Of a stretch of DNA of 64,000 nucleotides, positions 51,840 to 60,836 are shown in pieces. The stretch's first letter is position 1, and the number at the start of each line of letters is the position of its first letter. Source of the stretch: Treponema sp. GTDB taxonomy: Bacteria; Spirochaetota; Spirochaetia; Treponematales; Treponemataceae. The notes under the pieces were generated by a model that was given only the letters and a program-made list of their open reading frames with translations, was not told where the DNA came from and did no database searches. Location: assembly GCA_017395545.1 (NCBI GenBank), contig JAFPUF010000073.1:43452-107451 (forward strand). Direction: 5' to 3'. The translations under genes were made by a program, and so were the position numbers.

Positions 51840-53495
51840 GTGCGGAAATTTCTTTGTGCTTTTTTTATATTATTTGGCTTCTCTCTCTTCGCCCAGGAAA
51901 CACCAGATTCTTCTGAGTCCGAAACTTCCGGTACAGTTTCTACCTCAGAAAACGAAAATCAGGAGGCTCAGACAGAAAACACTCTGCCTGCCCCTTCAAA
52001 AGCAGCTCCCGAAGAAGACGATGACGATGAAATTGACCTGAGCCAGGACGCTCTCGCAAAGTCAACTTCCCCAGTAAATGCCGTCGCATGGACCCGGGAC
52101 GGAAAATATTTTGCCACGAGCTGGAACAATTCGGTAATTCTCTGGAATGCCGCCTCAAATACGATTGCCGCAGTTTATTCAAACTTCGTCAGCGACAACT
52201 CGAATCCGCTCGCAAACGTAACTTCGCTTCAGTTTACAGGCGACGGCCAGTATATGCTCAGCGTCCGAGACGACAACACGGCCCTCGTTCACAGCGTAGG
52301 AACCCGCTCAGACTCAACCTTAATCACAGGAACAGGCTCTTCAATTCCGGATGCCGTCTATGCCGGAGATTACAGAATTCTCATCGCTCTCGACGGCCAG
52401 AATCTTTACGAAAGTTACCGGCTTTCCGAGAACGGAAACTTCGCAATCGAAGAAAAACTTGATTTTACAGATGGAATCTGGGGATTGAGCCAGAGTCCTT
52501 CGGGAAAACGAGTTCTTGTCACAAGCGAAAGCGGCGCAATTCACCTTGTAGACACAGTTTCATGGGAAGTCCTTGCCGAATTCGACTGTTACACGCTTTC
52601 AAGAATCAAACCACGATTTGCAGAGGACGGAGTTCATTTTGTTGCCGCAAAGGACGCCAACACACTTCTTTTTAAGGCCACCACGGAAGACTCAGACTTT
52701 CTGACAATTGAAGAAAGGGCAGGTTTTTCTTACTGCGCAGAGATTTCGAGCGACTGCAAAAAAATCGCAGCCGGCGTAAACACAGGCTATGTAAAGATTT
52801 ATGACATAGCAAGCGGAGCCGAAGAAAACCGCTTCAAGCTCATCTACGGAGACAGCGCAAAAAGTCTTGCTTTCAGTCCTGACGGCGAATATGTCATCAT
52901 CGGTACTGAAATGGGCTATATCTACCGCTGGGTTCTCAGCGGAAAGCCTTTTGTTCCCGAAGACGAGAGAACCGGCGGTCTTCAAAATTCCCTCATTCTG
53001 AGCGTAGGCTATTCACGGCTCGGTACAAATTATTACCTTGGAAGTGCACTTCTGGGAGTCGGGTACAGAAATTACTTCAGGTCACATTTTTACTGGGGCT
53101 TAAACGGAAATCTGGGCGCCGGAGTCCCGGGAGGCGACTTCCCTTACACTTACTACGAAAACGGGGAAAGCTTAAGCCAGCCTTTTGTCTATACGATCGC
53201 GTTCGGAGGCATGTTCGGTCTCGTCTACTACAACGAAAATTATGACCTGCATATTTTCAGCGAGGCAGGGCTTGGCGCTGACATGAGGTTTCTGTACAAC
53301 AACAGCATAAATTACCCTCATGCAAGCAAACCGTATTTCGGCGGTTTCGGAGAACTTCTCGTCGGACTTCAGTGGAAATGGGCAAGGCTCTGGGGAGGCG
53401 TTCAGTTTGACTCAAACCTTCACTGGCTCACAAAGGTTCAGCTCGGAGTCGCAATGCCAACTCTCACCTTCCGCAAAAAGAAACAGTCACAATAG
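51840..53495 (+). CDS. Secreted WD40-repeat protein with beta-barrel-like C-terminus
   Basis: The protein (551 aa) starts at GTG and has a signal peptide (MRKFLCAFFILFGFSLFA). An acidic Ser/Glu linker follows. The middle part is a WD40-type propeller (SPVNAVAWTRDGKYFATSWN, LQFTGDGQYMLSVRDDNTALVHS, LAFSPDGEYVIIGTEMGYIYRWVLSG). The last 150 residues contain alternating, aromatic-rich strands like an outer-membrane barrel (YLGSALLGVGYRNYFRSHFYWGLNGNLGAG). It probably sits in the outer envelope. It lies upstream of the acyltransferase gene with its own promoter; a functional link to the next cluster is not shown. Confidence 0.75.
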   Translation: MRKFLCAFFILFGFSLFAQETPDSSESETSGTVSTSENENQEAQTENTLPAPSKAAPEEDDDDEIDLSQDALAKSTSPVNAVAWTRDGKYFATSWNNSVILWNAASNTIAAVYSNFVSDNSNPLANVTSLQFTGDGQYMLSVRDDNTALVHSVGTRSDSTLITGTGSSIPDAVYAGDYRILIALDGQNLYESYRLSENGNFAIEEKLDFTDGIWGLSQSPSGKRVLVTSESGAIHLVDTVSWEVLAEFDCYTLSRIKPRFAEDGVHFVAAKDANTLLFKATTEDSDFLTIEERAGFSYCAEISSDCKKIAAGVNTGYVKIYDIASGAEENRFKLIYGDSAKSLAFSPDGEYVIIGTEMGYIYRWVLSGKPFVPEDERTGGLQNSLILSVGYSRLGTNYYLGSALLGVGYRNYFRSHFYWGLNGNLGAGVPGGDFPYTYYENGESLSQPFVYTIAFGGMFGLVYYNENYDLHIFSEAGLGADMRFLYNNSINYPHASKPYFGGFGELLVGLQWKWARLWGGVQFDSNLHWLTKVQLGVAMPTLTFRKKKQSQ

Positions 53496-53528
53496 AAAAT
53501 AAATTGTTTTTCTGCTAAACTCTCTTTT

Positions 53529-54350
53529 ATGAACGAAGACAAGGTTCCGCTTCATCCAGAACAAAAAATCAAAAATTATCCTCTTTACCTTTGGCGTGTT
53601 TTCTGGAAATCACTCCTGCTGGTCTTTTTCGGAGCCGGGACGCTCTTCTTCAGTCTGATTTGTCTCCCGCTTTTCAGATTAATTATTCACCCAAAAAGCA
53701 AGTTTCAGTACTACGCCCGCTATTTCCTGCATCTGGGCACAAAATTTTTCTGTTTTCTTCTCCGGGTGGCAGGACTTTTCAGGCTCAAAATCGACAAAAA
53801 AAAGTACATGCAGAATCTGCGCTCGGCGATTGTAGTCGCAAATCATCCGGCATATCTCGACTCTCCGCTGATGATTGCAATTCTCAAGCACACGACGCTT
53901 GTCGCAAAGTCATCGCTTTCCAGAAAAAACATCCTCACAATCCTTATCAACACCCTTTTCATGCCGAATTCCCTCCCGAAAGAAGAGATGTTCGCGCGTG
54001 CAAAAGAAGACCTTGAAAACGGAAACACCGTCGTAATTTTCCCGGAAGGCACCAGAAGCACCCTTTACGGACAGAATCCCTACAAAAAAGGTGCGGCCCG
54101 TCTTTCCCTTGAAACCGGCTGCCCTGTAATTCCCGTTTACATCGGAGGAAACAACAAAAGGGGCTTACGAAAAGGCGATAAATTCTACCAGCACAACGCA
54201 ACTACAAGCTGGCATTTCGATTTGTACGTAAAAGACCCTGTTTATCCTGAAGAATTCAAAGATTTGCCTGCCCCGATAGCAGCAAAACGAATGACACAGA
54301 AAATCAGGGATATTCTTTCGGACGAGGCCAACGCTCAGTACCGATATTGA
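53529..54350 (+). CDS. PlsC-family acyltransferase, ApeD-like
   Basis: The protein (273 aa) has the lysophosphatidic-acid acyltransferase motifs: NHPAYLD (H-x4-D) and FPEGTRS, with a hydrophobic helix near residues 30-55 and a second one before the catalytic motif. It would transfer an acyl group to a glycerol phosphate or similar lipid. It begins the seven-gene set at 53.5-59 kb, whose order matches aryl polyene clusters, where such an acyltransferase (ApeD) comes before the two carrier proteins. By family alone it could equally be the housekeeping plsC. Confidence 0.85.
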   Translation: MNEDKVPLHPEQKIKNYPLYLWRVFWKSLLLVFFGAGTLFFSLICLPLFRLIIHPKSKFQYYARYFLHLGTKFFCFLLRVAGLFRLKIDKKKYMQNLRSAIVVANHPAYLDSPLMIAILKHTTLVAKSSLSRKNILTILINTLFMPNSLPKEEMFARAKEDLENGNTVVIFPEGTRSTLYGQNPYKKGAARLSLETGCPVIPVYIGGNNKRGLRKGDKFYQHNATTSWHFDLYVKDPVYPEEFKDLPAPIAAKRMTQKIRDILSDEANAQYRY

Positions 54351-54375
54351 TAATATAATTCTATTTTACTATAAT
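54347..54375 (+). promoter_or_regulatory. Internal promoter before the carrier-protein genes (TTGATA-N17-TATAAT)
   Basis: TTGATA at 54347-54352, overlapping the stop codon of the acyltransferase gene, and TATAAT at 54370-54375 are 17 bases apart. It would drive the tight operon from the first acyl carrier protein to the LpxL-like gene, independently of the acyltransferase. Confidence 0.65.
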
Positions 54376-54409
54376 TGTGTTTCACTAAAAAATTATAATG
54401 AGGAATCAG

Positions 54410-54676
54410 ATGGACGAACTCAAACAGCAGATTAAAGAATGTATTATTTCATCTCTCGAACTTGAAGACATTAAACCGGAAAATATTGTTGATTCAGAAC
54501 CGCTTTTCGGAACAGGTCTTGGACTTGACTCAATCGACGCACTTGAACTCGGAGTAGCACTCAAAAAGAAATTCGGCGTAAAATTTAATGCAGAGAATTC
54601 TGAGACACGCGAGCATTTTGCCTCAGTTGACGCTCTTGCCGCATACATCACTGCCGAAAAAGCAAAAGCAAACTAA
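54410..54676 (+). CDS. Acyl carrier protein, ApeE-like
   Basis: The protein (88 aa from the ATG at 54410, where GAGGA is well placed; an ATG at 54398 is also possible) is an acyl carrier protein. The phosphopantetheine attachment motif is GLDSIDALEL with serine 41 as the carrier residue. It is a second, specialised carrier beside the one encoded next. In aryl polyene clusters two such small carriers are used. The pair here shares the DSI core but differs elsewhere. Confidence 0.88.
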   Translation: MDELKQQIKECIISSLELEDIKPENIVDSEPLFGTGLGLDSIDALELGVALKKKFGVKFNAENSETREHFASVDALAAYITAEKAKAN

Positions 54677-54691
54677 TTAACGGAAAAAACG

Positions 54692-54934
54692 ATGACAAAA
54701 GACGAACTTTTTACAAAACTCAAAGAAATTCTCGTTGATGAATTCGACATTGATGAAAGCCTGATTACACCAGACGCCCTCATCCAGGAAGACCTTGAAC
54801 TCGATTCTATCGATTCAGTCGATATGATTGTAAAAGTCAAACCACTTCTCAATGCCGCAATTCCACCAGACGCTTTCAAATCAGTCAAAACTGTTCGGGA
54901 TGTCGTAGATATCCTTGAACCGCTCACAAACTAG
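54692..54934 (+). CDS. Acyl carrier protein, ApeF-like
   Basis: This 80-residue carrier protein carries the attachment motif LELDSIDSVD, with the phosphopantetheine serine at residue 39. It is acidic and has the usual four-helix length. Its stop codon TAG is followed at once by the GTG of the next gene, so translation is coupled. The two carriers are separated by 15 bases. Confidence 0.9.
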   Translation: MTKDELFTKLKEILVDEFDIDESLITPDALIQEDLELDSIDSVDMIVKVKPLLNAAIPPDAFKSVKTVRDVVDILEPLTN

Positions 54935-57025
54935 GTGAAACTTTTTTCAAAAATTCTTTTTGTTATTCTCTCAATTCTTTATCCGGCCGTTGTTTTTTCA
55001 TGTCTTGTGATTTTTCATGTGCCGGTTAAAGTTTTTTCGCTTTTTATTGTTTTTATCGGTCTTGTCTACCTTTTGATTGCAACCGGCGGCTCGACTACAC
55101 TCACCAGCCAGTCGTCAAATACACAAAAAGCGGAGGCTTTGTTTGACAGGCTTAAAAAAAATCTCCGGCTTCTCGTGAGTGCGGGGCTTATGCTTCTGGC
55201 AGGGCTTTTCTGCCTTGCTACGGGACAGACGCTTTTCATAAAACTTTATCCGGTTTTAATGAACCTGATTTTTCTTTTCACATTCGGTTCAACTTTATTT
55301 TTGTCGCCGAACATCTGCTTCCGCTTTGCCTGTCTTGCGCAAAAAAATCTTTCAAAATCGCACATTGCACGCCGTGTCGAAAAATACTGCTTTAAGGTCA
55401 CGATTATCTGGTGCATTTTTTTTATTCTGAACGGCTCGGCGGCCTTATACACAGTTTTTTCAAAAAGTGATAAAATATGGTCAATTTACAACGGCGGAAT
55501 TTCCTATGGTCTTATGGGCGTTCTCTTTGCCGTAGAATTTTTAGTCAGAATGGTGGTCAATTCAAAAATGCCGAAGCTTTCTTACATCACGCGCTTTAAC
55601 GCAGAATCTCACCCGCTCGATAAAATCATGTGCTATGAGCACAAATGGAGCGACAAAAAATATTTCACCTGGGGTGATTTTCTTTCTAACTGTGCGAAAA
55701 TCCGTGCTTTTATTTCTGAATACGAAAAAGCTCACGGAGAATGCGAAAAATGGATTCTTCACTGCGAGGATTACTGGTATTTTCTGTGCACTTTCGTTTC
55801 CCTTCTTCAGTGCAAAAAAGAAATCCTTCTCACCGCAAACATCAGCCCGAAATTTATTGAAGAAATGAAAGAAGGTGGTTCGGCATCAAAAAATTATATT
55901 CCTTTCCTTACCGACCAGACTGAGGTTGAAGGAAAAAAGATTAAAGATTCTATTTTTATCCCGAAAATTTTTGAAAATGGGGCAGAACCTTCCGAAGTCG
56001 AAAAAATGACCACGCCGGAGATTGTTTCTGACGAGACGAAAATCATTCTCTATACTTCCGGCTCCACAGGCCATCCTAAGGCCGTTCACCAGAGAATGAC
56101 TGAATTTGAGGCCGACAATGCCTTTATTCTTTCAAAATGGTACGAAGAATTTGCTTCTAGAAAACTTTGTGCGGTAAATTCTCAGCACCACATTTACGGC
56201 TTTTTGTTCACGATTTCGCTTCCTTTTGCGGCAGGAGTTCCTTTCCGAAGAAAACGAATCGAATTTCCTGAAGAATTTGAGGCTCTCGACGATGAGTCTT
56301 ACATGATTATCGCAGTTCCGGCTTTCTTAAAACGAACCTGCGCCGAAATGGGCGGGAAAAAACTTCCTCTCAAAAATCCGTGGATTTTCACTTCTGGCGG
56401 AGCGGTCTCCCCGGAGCTTGCAGTTGACACGAACCGGATTTTCGGATTCTGCCCTCTTGAAGTTTACGGCTCAACCGAAACTTCTGGAATCGCTTACCGG
56501 CAGCAGACAAAAAACGGCCTTGTCTGGACTCCTTTTGACAACGCAAAAATCTGGCTCGACAAAGACGACGGCTGCCTCACGATTATTTCTCCGTATATCA
56601 AAGATCCAGCTGGCTTTAAAACAGGCGACCTTGCCGAAATGTACGAGAACGGAACTTTCTTACTGAAGGGGCGCGCAGATTCAATCGTAAAAATCGAAGA
56701 AAAACGAATTTCCGTCACCGAAGTTGAGAACAGACTTTTACAGAGCGGTCTTGTCCTTGACTGTTCAGTCGTTCCGATGCAGGACAGGCGGCAGTATCTG
56801 GCTGCGGCAATCGTCCTTAACGAAGAAGGAAAAAAGAAATTCGAAGGCGTTGAGAAATATCTCGTAAACCGGCACTTCCACGATTATCTCCTTCAGTTCT
56901 TCGAGAATGTGGTTCTTCCGAAAAAATGGCGTTATCTCGAAAAACTCCCGACAGATATTCAGGGGAAAAAGCACAAACCTGAGATTCAGGCATTGTTTGA
57001 GACCAGCGACGGAGAAGAAAATTGA
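54935..57025 (+). CDS. Membrane protein/AMP-ligase fusion, ApeG-ApeH-like
   Basis: This 696-residue protein appears to be a fusion. Residues 1-210 hold about six transmembrane helices, the layout of the small COG4648 membrane protein next to carrier proteins in aryl polyene clusters (ApeG). From about 230 the protein is an AMP-binding acyl- or aryl-ligase (ApeH): the adenylate motif YTSGSTGHPK is near residues 373-382, followed by YGSTETSG and FKTGDLAEM, with lysines at the end (QGKKHKPE). It would activate an acyl or aryl acid and load a carrier protein at the membrane. It starts at GTG. Confidence 0.85.
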   Translation: MKLFSKILFVILSILYPAVVFSCLVIFHVPVKVFSLFIVFIGLVYLLIATGGSTTLTSQSSNTQKAEALFDRLKKNLRLLVSAGLMLLAGLFCLATGQTLFIKLYPVLMNLIFLFTFGSTLFLSPNICFRFACLAQKNLSKSHIARRVEKYCFKVTIIWCIFFILNGSAALYTVFSKSDKIWSIYNGGISYGLMGVLFAVEFLVRMVVNSKMPKLSYITRFNAESHPLDKIMCYEHKWSDKKYFTWGDFLSNCAKIRAFISEYEKAHGECEKWILHCEDYWYFLCTFVSLLQCKKEILLTANISPKFIEEMKEGGSASKNYIPFLTDQTEVEGKKIKDSIFIPKIFENGAEPSEVEKMTTPEIVSDETKIILYTSGSTGHPKAVHQRMTEFEADNAFILSKWYEEFASRKLCAVNSQHHIYGFLFTISLPFAAGVPFRRKRIEFPEEFEALDDESYMIIAVPAFLKRTCAEMGGKKLPLKNPWIFTSGGAVSPELAVDTNRIFGFCPLEVYGSTETSGIAYRQQTKNGLVWTPFDNAKIWLDKDDGCLTIISPYIKDPAGFKTGDLAEMYENGTFLLKGRADSIVKIEEKRISVTEVENRLLQSGLVLDCSVVPMQDRRQYLAAAIVLNEEGKKKFEGVEKYLVNRHFHDYLLQFFENVVLPKKWRYLEKLPTDIQGKKHKPEIQALFETSDGEEN

Positions 57026-57369
57026 TTCACAACATTCCAGAAGAAGAAGTCTTAACGAAAAGTGAAAGCGAAGTTTCTCTAAAAGTAAATATTTCCCAGG
57101 AAAGCGATTATTTTGACGGGCATTTCCCGGATTTCAAACTGCTTCCGGCCGTCGCTCAGATTGACCTTCTCGTTCACTACGCTCAGAAATATTTCGGTCT
57201 TCCTTTGAGCACTCCGAATATCAAAAGGTTCAAATTTTCTGACAAAATACTTCCGGACACGACCGTGATTTTCAAAATCAGTTTTGATTCAGAAAAAAAA
57301 CGAGTTTCCTTTGAAGTGTGCGGAGAAGAAGACGGAAAATCTTACTCAAGCGGGGCATATTCTTTATGA
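57022..57369 (+). CDS. Hotdog-fold dehydratase, ApeI-like
   Basis: The protein (115 aa) starts at a TTG that overlaps the previous stop by four bases. The hotdog motif DGHFPDFKLLPAVAQIDLL resembles 3-hydroxyacyl-ACP dehydratases, with H34 in the catalytic HFP; the usual glutamate partner reads aspartate (D48). In aryl polyene clusters a short hotdog protein follows the ligase (ApeI). It would remove water from a carrier-bound 3-hydroxyacyl chain. A thioesterase activity is the alternative. Confidence 0.82.
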   Translation: MIHNIPEEEVLTKSESEVSLKVNISQESDYFDGHFPDFKLLPAVAQIDLLVHYAQKYFGLPLSTPNIKRFKFSDKILPDTTVIFKISFDSEKKRVSFEVCGEEDGKSYSSGAYSL

Positions 57370-58109
57370 CAGATTTTAATCCCTGTATTCTGATTCCGGT
57401 TTACCGCCACGGAAAGGCCTGCTGTGATGTTGTGGATTCAATCGTTCAGTACAATATTCCGCTTATTCTCGTTGATGACGGAAACGAAGAAGAAACAAAA
57501 GCATACCTCCGGCAGATTAAAGAAAAACACCCTGAAATTGAGCTTGTAACTCTCCCGAAAAATCAGGGAAAAGGCGGGGCCTTCAAAGCGGGCGTAATCC
57601 GTGCAAAAGAACTCGGCTACACTCACCTTCTTCAGCTTGACGCTGACGGTCAGCACGACAGCACGAAAATTCCTTTTTTTGTCGAAAAGGCAAAGTCTTC
57701 TCCCGAAAAAATGATTTGCGGCTACCCCGAATACGACGAAACAGCCCCGGGGCACAGAAAGGGCGCTCATAAGTTTGCGAATACATGGTGCGCGGTCGTC
57801 ACCTGGAGCAGCAAAATCGTGGATTCTCTCTGCGGATTCAGGCTTTACCCGGTTGAATCAACATTCCGCTTCGTTACAAAAAAATTCTTCGACAAAAGAA
57901 TGGGCTTTGACGTCGATATTCTCGTACAGATGATGCAGATGGGGGTTGATGTAGAATTCTACGGCGTAAAAGTCACCTACCCTGCCGACGGAATCTCGAA
58001 TTTCCACGCATTCCGCGACAACGTCCGTATTTCATGGGTCTTCACAAGGCTCTGCATAAAAATGTTTATTATGTCTCCGTTCATGCTCTGGAGAAAGCTT
58101 TTCAAATGA
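57366..58109 (+). CDS. Family 2 glycosyltransferase (N-terminal half of ApeJ-like)
   Basis: The ATG at 57366 overlaps the previous stop (ATGA); an upstream in-frame start inside that gene is unlikely. The 247 residues form a GT-A glycosyltransferase, with ILIPVYRHGK near the N-terminus, LVDDGN at 35-40 and the metal motif LDADGQHD at 91-98. A late segment (VTYPADGISNFHAFRDNVRISWVFTRL) resembles dolichol-phosphate-mannose-type enzymes. In the reference aryl polyene clusters I recall, the same domain is fused to an acyltransferase in ApeJ; here the two are separate genes. Confidence 0.88.
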   Translation: MTDFNPCILIPVYRHGKACCDVVDSIVQYNIPLILVDDGNEEETKAYLRQIKEKHPEIELVTLPKNQGKGGAFKAGVIRAKELGYTHLLQLDADGQHDSTKIPFFVEKAKSSPEKMICGYPEYDETAPGHRKGAHKFANTWCAVVTWSSKIVDSLCGFRLYPVESTFRFVTKKFFDKRMGFDVDILVQMMQMGVDVEFYGVKVTYPADGISNFHAFRDNVRISWVFTRLCIKMFIMSPFMLWRKLFK

Positions 58110-59062
58110 GTGAGAACTGGTACGAAGTCAAACAGAATCATAATCTCGGCTATAAACTGACATTTTTTCTCTTAAAATGTTTTCCGGCAGTCTTTATGCG
58201 CCTGCTCGCATTCCCGATCGGCTTTTTCTACTGGGCATTCGGAAAGAAAACCCGCCTGGTCTCAAAAGATTATCTCTTGAAAATGGAAATTGCCCTTCTC
58301 TCAGACTTTGGAAATTCTCAGAAGGAAAAAATCCCCCGCTCAACGTTCCGGCACATTTCATCTTTTGCACTAAATCTCGTCGAAAACGTTCAGTCCTGGG
58401 CAGGGAAATTCTCTTTTAAAGACGTGAGCTGGCAGAACGACGATGTGCACGACCTCGTACAGAACATAAACGCCGGAAAAGGAACGGTAATCGTCATCTC
58501 CCACCTTGGAAACGCGCAGATGATGAAGGGGCTGGCTCTTCTCGGAGAAAGCGGGACAGAACGCAAAATGGACATAACTACAATTTCGGACGCGAAAGTC
58601 TCAAGCGGATTCAACGCCCTTTTAAACGAAATAAACCCTGATTCTTCCGTAAATATCGTGAATTCAAACGACATCGGCCCCGAAACGATAATTCTTCTTC
58701 AGGAGCGTCTTGAAAAAGGCGGAGTCGTGGTCATTGCAGGCGACCGTGTGAGTGCGAATACCGACCGTAACATTGAAATCGAATTCTTAGGCGAAAAAGC
58801 CCGCTTTCCTTACGGGGTTTTTCTTTTAATTGCGCTTTTGGATTCCCCGACGTATTTTGTGAACGGTCTCAGAAAAAAAGATTTTTCGATTCATCCGAAA
58901 TATGATATGTTCGTCAAAAAAAATCCAGTTGACTTTGACTGCGGAAGACGAGAACGCGAAGAAAGAATCTTACAGACAGCAAAAAACTACGCAGAAAATC
59001 TGGAGAAGCTTACGAAACTTCACCCTTATCAGTGGTACAATTTTTTTGATTTCTGGGCTTAA
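58106..59062 (+). CDS. LpxL-like lipid acyltransferase (C-terminal half of ApeJ-like)
   Basis: The ATG at 58106 overlaps the glycosyltransferase stop codon (ATGA), giving 318 residues. The fold is the LpxL/HtrB type of Kdo2-lipid A acyltransferase: an N-terminal helix near the membrane, then ISHLGNAQ and later VIAGDRVSANTDRNIEIEFLGEKARFPYG. In most members the catalytic motif is H-x4-E; here it reads HLGNAQ, with Gln in place of Glu. The protein could transfer the acyl product of this cluster to a glycolipid, or it could be altered in activity. It ends the cluster. Confidence 0.8.
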   Translation: MSENWYEVKQNHNLGYKLTFFLLKCFPAVFMRLLAFPIGFFYWAFGKKTRLVSKDYLLKMEIALLSDFGNSQKEKIPRSTFRHISSFALNLVENVQSWAGKFSFKDVSWQNDDVHDLVQNINAGKGTVIVISHLGNAQMMKGLALLGESGTERKMDITTISDAKVSSGFNALLNEINPDSSVNIVNSNDIGPETIILLQERLEKGGVVVIAGDRVSANTDRNIEIEFLGEKARFPYGVFLLIALLDSPTYFVNGLRKKDFSIHPKYDMFVKKNPVDFDCGRREREERILQTAKNYAENLEKLTKLHPYQWYNFFDFWA

Positions 59063-59094
59063 CGCAGCTGCCCCGGAAATTCCCGCGCTTTTTA

Positions 59095-59595
59095 CTAGGC
59101 TTTTGAAATTCCCAGTGCAACTCCGTAACTCAAAGTAAGCATAATGATTCCGGCCAGAAGAACACCGCAGATTACAGCAAGGCTTGTTTTTTTCCAGTCC
59201 ATATCGAGAAGGCTTGCCGCAAGGGTGCCCGTCCACGCCCCTGTTCCAGGAAGCGGGATTCCTACAAACAGAAAGAGCGCAAAATAAAGCCCCCTTCCGG
59301 CCTTTTCCTGAAGTTTTTCTCCACCGCGATGACCTTTTTCAAGAAAGAAGGTACACATTCCGCCGATGATTTTTTTATTCTGTCCCCATTCAAGAAATTT
59401 CCGCGCAAACAAAAAAATAAAAGGAACAGGAATCATATTACCAATCATACAGAGGCAAAAAAGCCACAGAATCAATGAAGGCGTAAGCGGAATGCTTTGA
59501 GATGTGAAAACGCCGACACCAAAAGGAATAGCCCCGCGAAGTTCAACCAGGGGAACCATAGAAATCAGAAAAGAAAAAAGAAGAGCCTTAGTCAT
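59095..59595 (-). CDS. COG2426-type small multidrug export family membrane protein
   Basis: The protein (166 aa) has about five hydrophobic helices and the family motifs VPLVELRGAIPFG, GNMIPVPF and FVGIPLPGTGAWTG. The proline- and glycine-rich loops are like those of other small-membrane-protein transporters of the COG2426 group. Actual transport has not been shown for most members. It is convergent with the LpxL-like gene, which closes the cluster on its right side. Confidence 0.88.
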   Translation of the reverse strand: MTKALLFSFLISMVPLVELRGAIPFGVGVFTSQSIPLTPSLILWLFCLCMIGNMIPVPFIFLFARKFLEWGQNKKIIGGMCTFFLEKGHRGGEKLQEKAGRGLYFALFLFVGIPLPGTGAWTGTLAASLLDMDWKKTSLAVICGVLLAGIIMLTLSYGVALGISKA

Positions 59596-59640
59596 GGGTA
59601 TATTATATCAAAAATAAGGGACTGTAAGCAAATACTGGGA

Positions 59641-59745
59641 ATTATATAGCGCCAAATTACGCAGTTCCGCTGTTCCGTGGCTTGCTAACGCGCGGTGCTT
59701 CGCACTGGCGGGCAGGCCCGCCACCACTCCATAGCGGAGGCGACA
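59641..59745. repeat. Dispersed palindromic element
   Basis: The gap before the transposase-family gene contains TGGCGGGC-AG-GCCCGCCA (59706-59723) and GTGC-TTC-GCAC (59695-59705). The ends TCCGCT (59666-59671) and AGCGGA (59733-59738) form an outer inverted repeat. It shares GTTAGCA and CACGGAAC-type words with 2199-2377, and a 13-base word with 38325-38337. The remaining 140 bases to the next gene are AT-rich and show nothing else clear. Confidence 0.6.
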
Positions 59746-59892
59746 TTTTCTGTTCATAAGTGTTTATCAGAGTTCAAATTGCCGGTATAACAATAAATTA
59801 TATTTTTTCTTTACCGAAAACGCATTTTCTTTTCATTACTTATTGTGAAAGGCTCTGGAAAATCTAAAACGAAAATAAGTGAGGAAAAATAG

Positions 59893-60825
59893 TTGACAAA
59901 AACTTTAAGACCAAGTCCGACGGCACTATTGAATCCACGATGTGACCCGATTTTCAAGGCTCTCTTCACGCAGGAAACTGTAGAATCCAGGGAAGCATTG
60001 AAAGATTTTATCTCTACAATCCTGAACAGGGAGATTGCAGAACTTCAGCTGGTTCAGAATGAACCTCCGGTTGAAATCGTCAATCAGTATCGGATGTCTT
60101 TTGATGTTAGCGTCAAATTTGCAGATGGCGAGAAAATTGATCTTGAGATGCAATCATGGCAAGAAAATTATGATTACGCAGCCCGTGCAGAGATACAGGT
60201 AGCACGTCTTTTAAGCACCAGCAATAAATCGGGGGATAAATGGAACACCCCGGCCTCCTATCAGATTTCGGTCCTTAATTTTGAATTCGACAAAAGTGAC
60301 AAAGAGCCTTTATCATGGTACAATATGAGGAAAAAGAATGGAAAAAGGCTTTCCGACAAACTGAATGTCATCTTCTTTGATTTAGTCAAAATACACAGAC
60401 TGCTTGGAAAACCCGTCAATGATTTGACAAAACTCGAAAAGTGGGGTTTATTTCTTTCATATGCTGACGACGAGAGCCATGCGAAATACATCGACGAAAT
60501 CATCCATTCTGACGGAGGCCTTATGAACGCAAAAGCATCCCTTTGTTCCGTAAGTCAGGACGAAATCCTCTGGGCAACACAAAATTCCATCGACACAGCC
60601 AGAAGAGACTACAACACGGCAATGTACAATTATAAAATGCAGGGACTCGAAGCCGGCAGACAAGAAGGATTACAGCTAGGTATACAGAAGACAAAACTCG
60701 AAGCCGCACAGAATGCACTTGAACTAGGACTATCACTTCCGCAAATTTCTAAAATCAGCGGACTTTCTATTGAGGAAGTACAGGAACTTGCACATAACTC
60801 ATGCGAAACTCAACCAGCAATTTAA
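59893..60825 (+). CDS. PD-(D/E)XK nuclease-family transposase (Rpn-like)
   Basis: The protein (310 aa) starts at TTG with GAGGA about nine bases before. It fits the PD-(D/E)XK transposase family: NPRCDPIFKALFT near the start, then MSFDVSVKFADGEKIDLEMQSWQ carrying the nuclease Asp and ExQ residues, and RLSDKLNVIFFDL. The C-terminal part is an amphipathic Lys/Glu-rich helix with a small helix-turn-helix (GLSLPQISKISGLSIEEVQEL). Many treponemes carry multiple such genes. No terminal inverted repeats or target duplication are clear, so it is not called an insertion sequence. Confidence 0.85.
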   Translation: MTKTLRPSPTALLNPRCDPIFKALFTQETVESREALKDFISTILNREIAELQLVQNEPPVEIVNQYRMSFDVSVKFADGEKIDLEMQSWQENYDYAARAEIQVARLLSTSNKSGDKWNTPASYQISVLNFEFDKSDKEPLSWYNMRKKNGKRLSDKLNVIFFDLVKIHRLLGKPVNDLTKLEKWGLFLSYADDESHAKYIDEIIHSDGGLMNAKASLCSVSQDEILWATQNSIDTARRDYNTAMYNYKMQGLEAGRQEGLQLGIQKTKLEAAQNALELGLSLPQISKISGLSIEEVQELAHNSCETQPAI

Positions 60826-60836
60826 CGATATCAGAA

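Noticed and set aside
59641..60825. Insertion sequence formed by the transposase-family gene and nearby palindromes
   Set aside because: The outer palindrome lies only upstream, and no matching end or target duplication was found downstream.
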